Made by a program: the position numbers and the translations under genes
Assembly (NCBI RefSeq): GCF_015206815.1
Contig: NZ_JADEXZ010000042.1
Span: 1 to 51,736, forward strand
DNA from: Fortiea sp. LEGE XX443
GTDB lineage: Bacteria; Cyanobacteriota; Cyanobacteriia; Cyanobacteriales; Nostocaceae
Direction: 5' to 3'
Length of the DNA: 51,736 bases
Notes under the pieces: model-generated
What the model was told of the DNA's origin: nothing
Databases searched by the model: none
The model's input: only the letters and a program-made list of their open reading frames with translations
Part shown: piece by piece, positions 8,599 to 17,336 of the stretch
Numbering within the stretch: position 1 is the stretch's first letter
Layout of the letters: each line of letters begins with the position of its first letter

Positions 8599-8910
8599 AT
8601 GGCTGATGCAATATCTAAAACCAGCCAAGCAAATTCAAAACTTTCTAAAACTCAACGTTTAGAAGCGCGAATTACAGAAGAGCAAAAAGAACTATTCCAG
8701 CGTGCTGCGGAAATTCAAGGTAGAACACTCACAGATTTTGTGATTAGCAATCTGATCAACGCAGCAAATCAGATTATTCAAGAACATGAAATAATGATTC
8801 TAAGTAAACGAGATCAAGAAGTTTTTATAGAAGCATTGTTTAATCCACCAGAGCCTAGCGCAAAATTAAAAGCTGCGGCTCAAAGTTATAAACAAAGAAT
8901 GGGTATTTGA
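8599..8910 (+). CDS. DUF1778 (TacA-like) antitoxin
   Basis: A 103-residue protein of the DUF1778 family, the ribbon-helix-helix antitoxins paired with GNAT toxins. The DNA-binding part is RLEARITEEQKELFQRAAEI followed by QGRTLTDFVI (about residues 21-50), and the tail that wraps and blocks the toxin is rich in charged residues (IMILSKRDQEVFIEALFNPP). A ribosome binding site (GAGG) precedes the ATG. Its stop is 3 bases before the toxin start, so the two are co-translated. Family members repress their own promoter; the upstream region was not seen to hold a clear operator. Confidence 0.9.
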   Translation: MADAISKTSQANSKLSKTQRLEARITEEQKELFQRAAEIQGRTLTDFVISNLINAANQIIQEHEIMILSKRDQEVFIEALFNPPEPSAKLKAAAQSYKQRMGI

Positions 8911-8913
8911 GCA

Positions 8914-9426
8914 GTGTTACCTGGTGCTAATGACGATTATTTTATAGAACCCCTAGGAAAACATGACAGAACAGCCTTTGATTGCGATGTCGAATCATTA
9001 GATCGTTATTTTAAACAGCAAGCCGGACAAGACGTGCGTCGGCGTGTGGCTGCTCCTTTTGTTTTGATTGAAAAAAGTTCTGGGAATATCTCTGGGTATT
9101 ATACCCTATCAGCAACAAGCATTAAATTTTCAGAATTACCACCTGAAATAACTAAAAAACTACCAAAATATCCAACTGTTCCAGTAACTCTTTTAGGTCG
9201 ATTAGCAGTTGACCAAAACCATCAACAAAAAGGTTTAGGAGAAATGCTATTAATGGATGTTCTCTATCGCAGTTTGCAAAGCGAAATAGCAACTATAGCC
9301 GTAGTAGTTGATGCCAAAGATGATGTGGCTCTTTCGTTTTATGAACATTATAATTTTATTCGCTTTACTGATTTTTCTCATCGACTATTTCTGATGATGG
9401 AGACAATTGCTAACATATTTATATGA
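8914..9426 (+). CDS. GNAT-family toxin (TacT-like)
   Basis: A 170-residue acetyltransferase of the TacT class, which blocks translation by acetylating the amino group of charged tRNAs. The start is GTG at 8914, 3 bases after the antitoxin stop. The acetyl-CoA loop is QNHQQKGLGEML (residues 101-112), preceded by the strand VTLLGRLAVD, and the family segment ALSFYEHYNFIRF is near the C-terminus. The N-terminal DRTAFDCDVESLDRYFKQQA is also characteristic. No break is visible, so the toxin is probably active and held by the antitoxin. Confidence 0.9.
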   Translation: MLPGANDDYFIEPLGKHDRTAFDCDVESLDRYFKQQAGQDVRRRVAAPFVLIEKSSGNISGYYTLSATSIKFSELPPEITKKLPKYPTVPVTLLGRLAVDQNHQQKGLGEMLLMDVLYRSLQSEIATIAVVVDAKDDVALSFYEHYNFIRFTDFSHRLFLMMETIANIFI

Positions 9427-9468
9427 GTATGTTAGGCAAGAAACAAAAATCAACATCATCAAGAGTAA

Positions 9469-9518
9469 AGGTAATTATAGCTGATGCAGTATCTAGGAGC
9501 AGCCAAGCAAGTTCAAAT
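9469..9518 (+). repeat. Degenerate copy of the antitoxin gene start
   Basis: AGGTAATTATAGCTGATGCA and the 28 bases after it match the ribosome binding site and first codons of the DUF1778 antitoxin (8591-8638) at about 40 of 48 positions. The copy has ATA in place of ATG. It is a partial direct duplication that brackets the toxin-antitoxin pair. Confidence 0.75.
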
Positions 9519-10744
9519 TATTTATTGTCTTTTAATTCTACTACTATGCCAAGCTGCTGACTAAAACTGGCATCATACTTAGCAGATTCCCAGCCTATAG
9601 CCTCTTTCATTTGACTCAATGTTAAACCGATAGCACCTCTAAAATCAGCCCCGTTTATCCTAGCTTCTTTAAAAGTAGCACCTGTGAGAATACTACCTTT
9701 AAAATTAACATTATATAGCGTAGTTTTATTGAAATTACTATCTTTTAAATTGTATGCAGACAAGTTGAATTCACGTAAATCAATTTCACTTAAATCAGCT
9801 TTTTCCTCCAGCTTACGCAGACCTTGCTCTTGGGGATTGAAGTTCGAGGGAAAAATAGTTCTATGATCGTAAATAGCTTTTTGTAGTTGAGTGCCTTGTA
9901 ATTTTGCACCACTCAAATTTACAGCATTTAAATTAGCACCTCCCAAATTCGCACCTGTTAAATCAGCATTGGTTAAATCAGATCCGAATAAATTAGCACT
10001 AGAGAGAATAGCCTTATTCAGCTTAATATTTGTAAGTTGAGATGCCAAAAATTGGGCATAAGATAGCTGCGCCTGATTTAGATTAGCATTGGTTAAGTTA
10101 GCATAGGAGAAGTCAGAGTTAAATAAATTTGCTCCCTTCAAATTAATTTGAGATAAATAAGCATTTTTAGCGTTAATCCCTGACAAATCAACTTTGCGTT
10201 CATTTAAGTTTTGCAATGCGCTAATTCTACCGCTACTGGCTTTTTTACCCTCGTTAACGTTAATAATTGCCCAAGCATTATAATTAGCCTTTTCTATCTC
10301 TGTTGCTTTTTGTTCTCGCCGTTGAGGAATTTCATAAACAAAGGTGATAACACCTATCAAAACTGATAAACTACCTAAAGATGCAATGAGACGAGCTAAT
10401 GGCTCAATCCGTTGTTTAAACTGTACAACAGGTGATAGTAACCAAGACCTTAGTGCTTCTGTTTCAACTTGTTTATTACAATAATTAGTGAATAATAATC
10501 TAACACTTTCCATTGGTAGATTATATTTTTGACTTATCCGGCACAATTCATATTCTTGATGAATTGGATCTTGGTTTTTGTAGAGAGTATTAAAACAGTT
10601 TAATAATTCTTTTAATTCTTCATTATTTATTTTTTCTACTTCTATTTTGGTTTCTTCTTCTAGTCTATTTAAATCTAAATTAGGTTGTTCTGATTCCTGC
10701 ATCATATTATCTTTTTCCCTGGTTTGAGGTAATCTAATATTCAA
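9518..10744 (-). CDS. Membrane-anchored pentapeptide-repeat protein
   Basis: A 408-residue protein with three parts. Residues 1-115 are charged and helical (EEETKIEVEKINNEELKELL). One hydrophobic segment follows (ARLIASLGSLSVLIGVITFV, about 117-136). The C-terminal half is made of A(D/N)LXX pentapeptide repeats in two blocks (about 180-290 and 315-385), such as ANLTNANLNQAQL and ADLTGANLGGANL, which form a right-handed four-sided helix. Function of such proteins in cyanobacteria is mostly unknown. A later start at Met14 or Met15 is possible because AGGGA lies about 10 bases before it. It is convergent with the toxin gene. Confidence 0.8.
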   Translation of the reverse strand: MNIRLPQTREKDNMMQESEQPNLDLNRLEEETKIEVEKINNEELKELLNCFNTLYKNQDPIHQEYELCRISQKYNLPMESVRLLFTNYCNKQVETEALRSWLLSPVVQFKQRIEPLARLIASLGSLSVLIGVITFVYEIPQRREQKATEIEKANYNAWAIINVNEGKKASSGRISALQNLNERKVDLSGINAKNAYLSQINLKGANLFNSDFSYANLTNANLNQAQLSYAQFLASQLTNIKLNKAILSSANLFGSDLTNADLTGANLGGANLNAVNLSGAKLQGTQLQKAIYDHRTIFPSNFNPQEQGLRKLEEKADLSEIDLREFNLSAYNLKDSNFNKTTLYNVNFKGSILTGATFKEARINGADFRGAIGLTLSQMKEAIGWESAKYDASFSQQLGIVVELKDNK

Positions 10745-11165
10745 GAATGGCTTTGTATATAGCCATCTTTAGGCAAAACTAAACTTTGTAAGTAAATCAA
10801 GCTTACTTACATTTTGTTTCTCTATTATTTTTCCCAATTTTCCTTAAAAAAATACAATTATAGCGATTATTGCATAGCAGCCTTACAAAATAAGGATTTT
10901 AGCAAAAACTTTGATTTTTATTTTCTGAAATTTATTCAGCAATGCCAAATCAAAAGGCTGGTTTACTTACTAAAACAAAACCCCGTGTTTTACCTGAAGT
11001 TCTATCAGTAGTGTTAATCGCTTTCCACGAATCTGTTACTTTTACCCAAACAGTTCCATGAGAAACACACAGCCAAATAATTGCAGTTTTAATATTTGTA
11101 TCGATAGTTTTATGTAAAGTAGCTTTCATAAAGTTTATATCTCAATAATAAAATAGGTTTGTGCT
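10745..11165. other. AT-rich intergenic stretch with one doubtful small frame
   Basis: A 420-bp gap between the pentapeptide gene and the osmoprotectant operon. It holds the 59-codon minus-strand frame listed separately. A 65-codon plus-strand frame (10814-11011) is very rich in Phe, Lys and Tyr, as expected of AT-rich noncoding DNA, and was not called. Confidence 0.4.
10950..11129 (-). CDS. Doubtful small open frame (59 aa)
   Basis: A minus-strand frame from ATG at 11129 to TGA at 10950 encodes 59 residues beginning MKATLHKTIDTNIKTAIIWL. It is more balanced in composition than its shadow frames, but has no strong ribosome binding site and no recognised relative. It could equally be a remnant of a longer gene. 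Confidence 0.2.
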   Translation of the reverse strand: MKATLHKTIDTNIKTAIIWLCVSHGTVWVKVTDSWKAINTTDRTSGKTRGFVLVSKPAF

Positions 11166-12071
11166 TTAGCGTGAGGCTAAACCTTTAGATTTAAGAAACT
11201 CACTTACAACTTCTTTAATATCTCGTAATTCACCCTCAACTAAATAATTTAACTGCCGCATTTCATCTGCGGAAATTTTACCAGTAAGTTGAGCGATCGC
11301 CTGCTTTAATTCAGGGTATTTGTTTAGAATTTCTTGTCGTACAATGGGCGTAGCTTCGTATGGCGGAAAATACTGTTTATCATCCTTTAACACGGCTAAA
11401 CCCAAACGAGCAATTTGCCCATCTGTAGAATTTCCTGCCACCATGTCTACCTGCTTTTGTACCAAAGCCCGGTATATTAAGCCCAAGTCCATAATTTGCG
11501 GTGATTTAGAGAAACGCAAATCATAAGTTTTCGCTAATCCTGGAAAACCATCTTCCCGTTCTAAAAATTCGTAACCAAAACCGCCGCGCCATTGAGGTGT
11601 ATATTGTGTAGCCTGAGACAAGGTTTGAACATTGTATTTCTTAGCATCTTCGCCGCGTATTACTATTGCAAAAGTATTTTCAAAACCCAAGCTAGGCATA
11701 ACTTCAAGCTTAAATTGTTGAGCGTATGCTTGTTTTAACTTCTCATAAACTACTTTTGGGTCATTGACAGATTTTTGTTTTAAAATTCCAGTAAAAGCTG
11801 TGCCTGTATACTCGATATAAGCATCTATTTTGCCAGCCAGAATGGCATTATGACAAACAAAAGAACCGCCTAAACGAGGACGACGGGCAACTTTAAGATT
11901 AGTTGTCGCTTCGATTTGTTGAGCTAATAATTCGCCTAAAATATCTTGTTCTGTAAAATCTTTAGAAGCAACGATAATATCGCCATTGCTATTATTAGAA
12001 CTGGGATTACAAGCTGCGATCGCAAGCACCAAAGCAAAAGTTAAAATGAAAAATAGCAAAAATTTTTTCAT
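11166..12071 (-). CDS. Osmoprotectant-type ABC transporter substrate-binding lipoprotein (OpuBC/OsmX-like)
   Basis: A 301-residue periplasmic binding protein of the OpuAC family, which captures glycine betaine, choline or related quaternary amines. The N-terminus has a lipoprotein signal ending LAIAAC with the lipidated Cys at 21. The mature part starts DIIVASKDFTEQDILGELLA, the family hallmark, and continues with DAYIEYTGTAF and a second lobe ending near LNYLVEGELRDIKEVVSEFL. It is the last gene of a three-gene minus-strand operon, 26 bases after the permease. The ligand cannot be settled from sequence. Confidence 0.9.
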   Translation of the reverse strand: MKKFLLFFILTFALVLAIAACNPSSNNSNGDIIVASKDFTEQDILGELLAQQIEATTNLKVARRPRLGGSFVCHNAILAGKIDAYIEYTGTAFTGILKQKSVNDPKVVYEKLKQAYAQQFKLEVMPSLGFENTFAIVIRGEDAKKYNVQTLSQATQYTPQWRGGFGYEFLEREDGFPGLAKTYDLRFSKSPQIMDLGLIYRALVQKQVDMVAGNSTDGQIARLGLAVLKDDKQYFPPYEATPIVRQEILNKYPELKQAIAQLTGKISADEMRQLNYLVEGELRDIKEVVSEFLKSKGLASR

Positions 12072-12097
12072 TACTTCCCACTCATAAACATCCTCTG

Positions 12098-12730
12098 TTA
12101 ATTTTTAATTTTTAATCTTTTCTCTAACCAGCCAATTAGCAAATCAGCGATTAATGCAATGATGGCGGCTGGAACTGCCCCTGCTAAAATTAACTCATTA
12201 TTTACTACTGCAATTCCCCGAAAAATAAATACACCTAAACCACCAGCACCAATAGCTGCGGCAATAGTTGCAATTCCAATAGCAATTACTGTAGCAACTC
12301 TTACCCCAGCTAAAATTATACCCATTGCTAAGGGAATTTCCACTTGTAACAGCAACTGTCTATCAGTCATGCCCATACCTTTACCAGCTTCACGAATTGC
12401 TGGATCTACACTCGTAATACCTGTGTAAGTGTTGCGAATGATCGGCAGAAAAGAGTATACAGTTAAAGCTACAATTGCCGGAACAACACCAATACCCCCA
12501 ATCACAGGTACAGGAATTAGTAAACCAAACAATGCTAAACTAGGAATAGTTTGCAGCACATTCGCAATACCGAGAATTGGTTGGCGCAGACGAGTTTGGC
12601 GGGTAATTAAAATGCCTAGAGGAATGCCGATAAGTGTTGCAATGGCAATGGCAATGCCCACCAAAAATAAATGTTCTAGCGTGTGCTGTAAAATTTCCGG
12701 GGCGTACTTAATCAGGAAAAAATCTTTCAT
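12098..12730 (-). CDS. Osmoprotectant-type ABC transporter permease (OpuBB-like)
   Basis: A 210-residue inner-membrane permease with about six hydrophobic helices and the BPD_transp_1 coupling region (REAGKGMGMTDRQLLLQVEI, then PLAMGIILAG). The start was placed at 12730 because ATGA there overlaps the ATPase stop by 4 bases, a classical translational coupling; the frame itself is open 27 bases further upstream. A single permease presumably forms a homodimer, as in OpuB/OsmU-type importers. Confidence 0.9.
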   Translation of the reverse strand: MKDFFLIKYAPEILQHTLEHLFLVGIAIAIATLIGIPLGILITRQTRLRQPILGIANVLQTIPSLALFGLLIPVPVIGGIGVVPAIVALTVYSFLPIIRNTYTGITSVDPAIREAGKGMGMTDRQLLLQVEIPLAMGIILAGVRVATVIAIGIATIAAAIGAGGLGVFIFRGIAVVNNELILAGAVPAAIIALIADLLIGWLEKRLKIKN

Positions 12731-13509
12731 ATATTGTCTTGCAGAGAACGCAGACATTGTAGGAAAACTAGTTTTTCTGGATGTTGCGATCGCGAATCTC
12801 CTGCGGAGGAGGTTTGCAAAAATTCTTCTTTTGTACCCAATACTACCAGTTCTCCGCCGTACATCAAACCAATTCTGGATGCCAAAATAAAAGCTTCTTG
12901 GATGTCGTGGGTAACAAAAACTACTGTCTTGCCTAATTCTTGCTGTAACCGTCGAAATTCTTGTTGCAATTCCAGACGTGTAATCGGATCGAGTGCGCCA
13001 AATGGTTCATCCATCAACAAAACTGGCGGATCTGCGGCTAAAGCCCTTGCTACACCTACTCTTTGCCTTTGCCCTCCCGAAAGTTCATGGGGATAGCGCC
13101 CAGCAAATTGTCCGGGATCTAAACCTACTAGTTGCAACAATTCATAAACTCGTGTTTTGATTTGTTTTGGTTTCCAAGCTTCTAAACTGGGGACTAAACC
13201 GACATTGCGTTCTACAGTGAAATGAGGAAATAAACCAGTTTCTTGAATTACATAACCAATCTTGCGCCGCAGTTTAATTTCATCCCATTGAGTGGTGGGA
13301 ATGCTATCAAAAACCACTTCACCTTTCGTCGGTGTAAAGAGGCGATTGATTAATTTCATTGTGGTGGTTTTGCCGCTACCACTGCGTCCAAGTAATACTA
13401 AAGCTTCTCCCTGATAAATGGAGAAATTTAGGTTAGATACTAAGGGGCGATGGTTGCGACTAAAGGTGACATCGCGGAATTCAACAGCAATTTGCCGATT
13501 TTGCGTCAT
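12727..13509 (-). CDS. Osmoprotectant-type ABC transporter ATPase
   Basis: A 260-residue ATP-binding subunit with Walker A GRSGSGKT (41-48), Q-loop VIQETGLF, signature LSGGQRQRVGVARAL, Walker B VLLMDEP, D-loop FGALD and switch His in VFVTHD. It resembles OpuBA/OpuCA but ends near residue 260 and therefore lacks the tandem CBS domains that sense ionic strength in OpuA/OpuCA. It is the first gene of the operon, and its TGA overlaps the permease ATG. Confidence 0.9.
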   Translation of the reverse strand: MTQNRQIAVEFRDVTFSRNHRPLVSNLNFSIYQGEALVLLGRSGSGKTTTMKLINRLFTPTKGEVVFDSIPTTQWDEIKLRRKIGYVIQETGLFPHFTVERNVGLVPSLEAWKPKQIKTRVYELLQLVGLDPGQFAGRYPHELSGGQRQRVGVARALAADPPVLLMDEPFGALDPITRLELQQEFRRLQQELGKTVVFVTHDIQEAFILASRIGLMYGGELVVLGTKEEFLQTSSAGDSRSQHPEKLVFLQCLRSLQDNI

Positions 13510-13599
13510 GTTTGACTGTTGGTAAAGGCTAGTTATGCGATCGCTTTTGTTTCGTTCTGGTTATTTTAAATCCTAAAGTATGTAAGCAACACAAATCTG

Positions 13600-15303
13600 T
13601 TAATTTTTTGCCAACAATGCTTTAGTAGCAGACTCTCCTGCTTTTTGTAACTTCCGTGTCAGTTGAGATACTAATATTGTCAGAATACAAAAATGCCCAA
13701 GAATTGCTAGAAAAGGAGCAAATGATAATGTGTTGTCTCCTGGAGGAGATAAAGCAATTAGTGGTGCAGCAATTGAAAAGAGCCACACAAAAGAATTGTT
13801 GTCAGGATTAGAAAAGAATAAAGCTAAGAGAATTGGGGGTAAAACAATAACTGCAATTAAAACACCTGTTGCCCACAATAGCCGCTGCTCGTTTTTCGTG
13901 AACAAAATTAATTGGGTTAAGGCGGCATAAATTATGGCTAAACTACCAGCAAAAGCCAGTGCCATCAAAGAATTAACTTTTTCATCTGTGCTGACATGCG
14001 AGAGTAAAATTAATAAGCTAATACAGGTAATAGCGATTGTGGCATTAATTGCGATCGCTAAAATTCCTGGACTTTTTTCACCCCAAATTAAATCATTAAG
14101 TAAGCTAGGTTGCTCCAATCTTTTGCTATAAGAAATGTGTCTATATCTTGCCCAGTCTTGTAGTGTTTGGCGACTTGGAATTAGGGCAGCAATTAAATAT
14201 AAAATTAGCCCTAAATTTAAAATCATTAACAACGCAATATTTTCGTGAATTACATAATAACCATGTGAATAACTGAAGACTAATTTTTGCCAGTTAGCAC
14301 ATCCTAAAGTGATGAGTGTAAAGCAAATAGTGAGTAAATAACTTTGCTTTTTACTTAACATGGTGGTGTTGGAGACACGAAAGCAACGCTGTAAAGATTG
14401 CCAAATAAAGTACGCACCTATAAAGTAAACTACCAAAGCAAAGCCAATAGTAGTAATAAAATCTTTTCCTAAAGGCAAGATAAACCAATTGAAGTTGGTA
14501 AACTGTGGAATGCGATCGATGAATTTAAAATTGAAGTTAGGTGATGGAATTAAAAAATATGGATTAATTAATCCAAGCATAGTAAGTGGAGAATCAGCAG
14601 AGAAATTAGGTGCGATCGCTTGCTTAGTAAATATGAGATAACCTAATAATGCGCCACTACCTAACCAAGCTTGAAAACTACCCAACCAAGTACCTACTAA
14701 GCCAAATAGTAATGCAGCGCTGTAGTAGCAAAAACTGGCAGCAACAACCACAGTGTAAAAAATCAGAATTGAACTTAAAGAAAGTTTGGCGTTCAATCCT
14801 GACCATAAATTTAAAGGTAATGCTACCAATACTGCAACATACAATAAGACAGGAACACCTAGCATTTTTCCCCATAAAATACTTTGGGGTGACTGAGGAC
14901 TAAGGCGAATAAAATTGAGTGTATCTCGCTGTTCTTCCGTTGCTAAATCATTAATTAGTAAATAGGTTCCCGCTACTAATAATGTAAAGCAAGCAATAAT
15001 ACTCAACCAAGTGAAGATATCAAACGACCACAATTGCCAATTGATAATGACTTTACCTAATCCATCACTTAGGCATTCTGGTAAACTATATGGTGTTTCA
15101 CCTGTACAATATTTGTTGGGAATTTTTTGAAATCCACTCAGACGCGTAGGTAACTGGGCTTGGAACGACATGAATAATATAAATTGACCCAGCAGCGATA
15201 TCGTAGACGCTAATAAGATGTTACGTGGCTTAAGTCGCCCTTTGAGTTCCCGAAATAACTGAGGATTCCAATTTCCTAGGCGAGTTATTAAAGTTTGTAT
15301 CAT
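13600..15303 (-). CDS. ABC-2 type exporter membrane subunit, copy 2
   Basis: A 567-residue membrane protein with about twelve hydrophobic helices. It starts with the motif RLGNWNPQLFRELKGRLK, shared with the next gene, and has RDTLNFIRLSPQSPQSILWG and KMLGVP after the second helix, an ABC-2 permease landmark. It ends LQKAGESATKALLAKN, again matching its neighbour. It is the third gene of a minus-strand operon: ATPase, copy 1, copy 2. Such pairs form the heterodimeric membrane part of exporters; the substrate is unknown. Confidence 0.8.
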   Translation of the reverse strand: MIQTLITRLGNWNPQLFRELKGRLKPRNILLASTISLLGQFILFMSFQAQLPTRLSGFQKIPNKYCTGETPYSLPECLSDGLGKVIINWQLWSFDIFTWLSIIACFTLLVAGTYLLINDLATEEQRDTLNFIRLSPQSPQSILWGKMLGVPVLLYVAVLVALPLNLWSGLNAKLSLSSILIFYTVVVAASFCYYSAALLFGLVGTWLGSFQAWLGSGALLGYLIFTKQAIAPNFSADSPLTMLGLINPYFLIPSPNFNFKFIDRIPQFTNFNWFILPLGKDFITTIGFALVVYFIGAYFIWQSLQRCFRVSNTTMLSKKQSYLLTICFTLITLGCANWQKLVFSYSHGYYVIHENIALLMILNLGLILYLIAALIPSRQTLQDWARYRHISYSKRLEQPSLLNDLIWGEKSPGILAIAINATIAITCISLLILLSHVSTDEKVNSLMALAFAGSLAIIYAALTQLILFTKNEQRLLWATGVLIAVIVLPPILLALFFSNPDNNSFVWLFSIAAPLIALSPPGDNTLSFAPFLAILGHFCILTILVSQLTRKLQKAGESATKALLAKN

Positions 15304-15391
15304 GCCTCGTTCTCCAAATGATTATTTAGAAAATAGGTTTAAAGAAACTAGATATTTTATTATTCTCTAGTTCCTAGTTTTTATTTCTGAT

Positions 15392-17302
15392 CTAGCGTCC
15401 TGCTAACAATGCTTTTGTAGCAGATTCTCCGGCTAATTTTACCTGATTTGTTAAATGTAAATTTAACAATCCTAAAACAGTGAAATTAGCTAAAAATGAT
15501 AGAAAAACTGTAATTGTTGCTGAGTCTTTCAGCCCCATCCAAGGAAAAGTAGAAAATAGCCACAAGAAAGAATTAGTTTCAGGTGTGATTCTCAGCACAC
15601 CGAAAATTATCGGCGGTACAAACATCACTATACCTACAGTTGCGATCGCCCACAACACCCGCTTAGGAGTTTTTAGTAATAGGATTCTCTGGGCTATGGT
15701 GGCGTAAATCATTGTCATGGTGATGAATAGAGCCACAGCTAAAATGGCTTTCATTCTGCCAATTGTGTTGACCCAATCTATACTGTTGTTATGGTTAATA
15801 TTTAAAGCTGGTGCAAGGACAATCCAAACTAACACAGGGATAGTAATTATCAACAGACTAATCCCTATTGTTACAATTACAGGACTTTTATCGTTCCAAA
15901 TTAAATCCCCCCATAAAGATTTCTTCACAAAAGTATTATCACTAGATGTTTGTTGATGGCGATATCTTGCCCAATCTTGTATTTGTTGTCGGTGAGGAGA
16001 CAAAGTTGCTAACAAGCCAATGAGTAAAACTAAGTTAAATGCTACAAGAAAAACAAAGTTTTGACCAATTTGGTGATTCAAATCGTAATAACAAGTATTA
16101 GTGTCATATCTAGGGTAAGACGGGCAGTAATTTTTTGTATATTGTAGAGTAAAACCCCAAAAAATTACTTGAGAACAAATTACGACTAAGTAACTTTGAC
16201 CTTTACTTAGCAGTGTTGTATTTGGATTGCGAAAGCGCCGTTTTAGCGCTTGCCAAATCCAATATGAACCAACGGCATAATTCAACAAATTTAATCCCAG
16301 AAATGTGAAAATGCTTTTTCCGAATGGTACATAGAAAAACTGCACTTCCTGAAATACCGATTGATTATTTCTGCGAAACAAATTTGGAAATAGATACTTG
16401 GTCATATCAAAAGGACTTAATAGCCTGAGCCAAGTAGCTGTATTATGAAAGCTTGGTGTATGAAATGCAAATTGCATTGTAGTCATCAAAAATATGATAA
16501 CTGCACCACTGGCTAACCAAGGCTGAAAACTACTAAATCGATTACTTATTAAGCCAAATAATAATGTGGCACTGTAGAAAAAGAAGCAACTAGCAGCTAG
16601 AACTAGATAAAAGCTGAAAATGTAACTTGAGGCAATTTTTGCAGAAATTCCTGACCAGATATGTAAAGGAATCGCAGCCAGAGTCATCAGATAAATAACA
16701 ATTGGTACTCCTAACATTTTGCCAGTTAAGATGCTGGTTTCTGATTGAGGACTGAGGCGTAAAAAATTTAAAGTACCACGTCGTTCTTCTTGGGCTAAGT
16801 TATTGACTAGTAAATAAGTACCTGCTACTAAAAGCATGTAGATAAAAACTACACAGAGTGTGAGAAATATGTATTCCCAGTGGTCTCGCCACCACATTTG
16901 AAAGTTAATTTCTGGTGTGGGACATGATTGCTGATATAAAATACCATCTAACTGCTTTTGTTGTGCTTGCAGAGATTGTAATTGCCCTTTGAAATGCTGA
17001 ACTTGTGTTAAATCATAGTTTTTCTTACTGTTATAGAAAGTGATTTTTGTCTGAGTTTGCGATATGAGTTTATAAACTGAGTTTAGTTGTTGTTGATAGC
17101 CTTTACTCAGATTACAGTACCCGCCATTCATGGGATATTTATCACTAGGATATTGTCCAAGCTGATAGAGAAAAAGTCCTAGTTGCCCAATTAGCGATAT
17201 AGTGAAGGCAAATATTACATTAAAAATTTTCAGACGACCTTTAATTTCCCGCAAAAGCTGTGGATTCCAGTCACCTATTTTGTCTAAGAGATTGAGATAC
17301 AT
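15392..17302 (-). CDS. ABC-2 type exporter membrane subunit, copy 1
   Basis: A 636-residue paralogue of the following gene. Shared blocks include KIGDWNPQLLREIKGRLKI at the N-terminus, LVAGTYLLVNNLAQEERRGT, LNFLRLSPQS, GKMLGVP, and VKLAGESATKALLAGR at the C-terminus. It has an extra loop of about 70 residues after the first helix (about residues 45-125, rich in Gln and Lys), predicted to face the periplasm and absent from copy 2. The spacer to the ATPase gene upstream is 34 bases. Confidence 0.8.
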   Translation of the reverse strand: MYLNLLDKIGDWNPQLLREIKGRLKIFNVIFAFTISLIGQLGLFLYQLGQYPSDKYPMNGGYCNLSKGYQQQLNSVYKLISQTQTKITFYNSKKNYDLTQVQHFKGQLQSLQAQQKQLDGILYQQSCPTPEINFQMWWRDHWEYIFLTLCVVFIYMLLVAGTYLLVNNLAQEERRGTLNFLRLSPQSETSILTGKMLGVPIVIYLMTLAAIPLHIWSGISAKIASSYIFSFYLVLAASCFFFYSATLLFGLISNRFSSFQPWLASGAVIIFLMTTMQFAFHTPSFHNTATWLRLLSPFDMTKYLFPNLFRRNNQSVFQEVQFFYVPFGKSIFTFLGLNLLNYAVGSYWIWQALKRRFRNPNTTLLSKGQSYLVVICSQVIFWGFTLQYTKNYCPSYPRYDTNTCYYDLNHQIGQNFVFLVAFNLVLLIGLLATLSPHRQQIQDWARYRHQQTSSDNTFVKKSLWGDLIWNDKSPVIVTIGISLLIITIPVLVWIVLAPALNINHNNSIDWVNTIGRMKAILAVALFITMTMIYATIAQRILLLKTPKRVLWAIATVGIVMFVPPIIFGVLRITPETNSFLWLFSTFPWMGLKDSATITVFLSFLANFTVLGLLNLHLTNQVKLAGESATKALLAGR

Positions 17303-17336
17303 ATTGTAAATTCTTTAAATTTTGAAGGATTATGCT

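Noticed and set aside
10814-11011. Open frame of 65 codons on the plus strand
   Set aside because: Very high Phe, Tyr and Lys content and no ribosome binding site; it is a chance frame in AT-rich spacer DNA.
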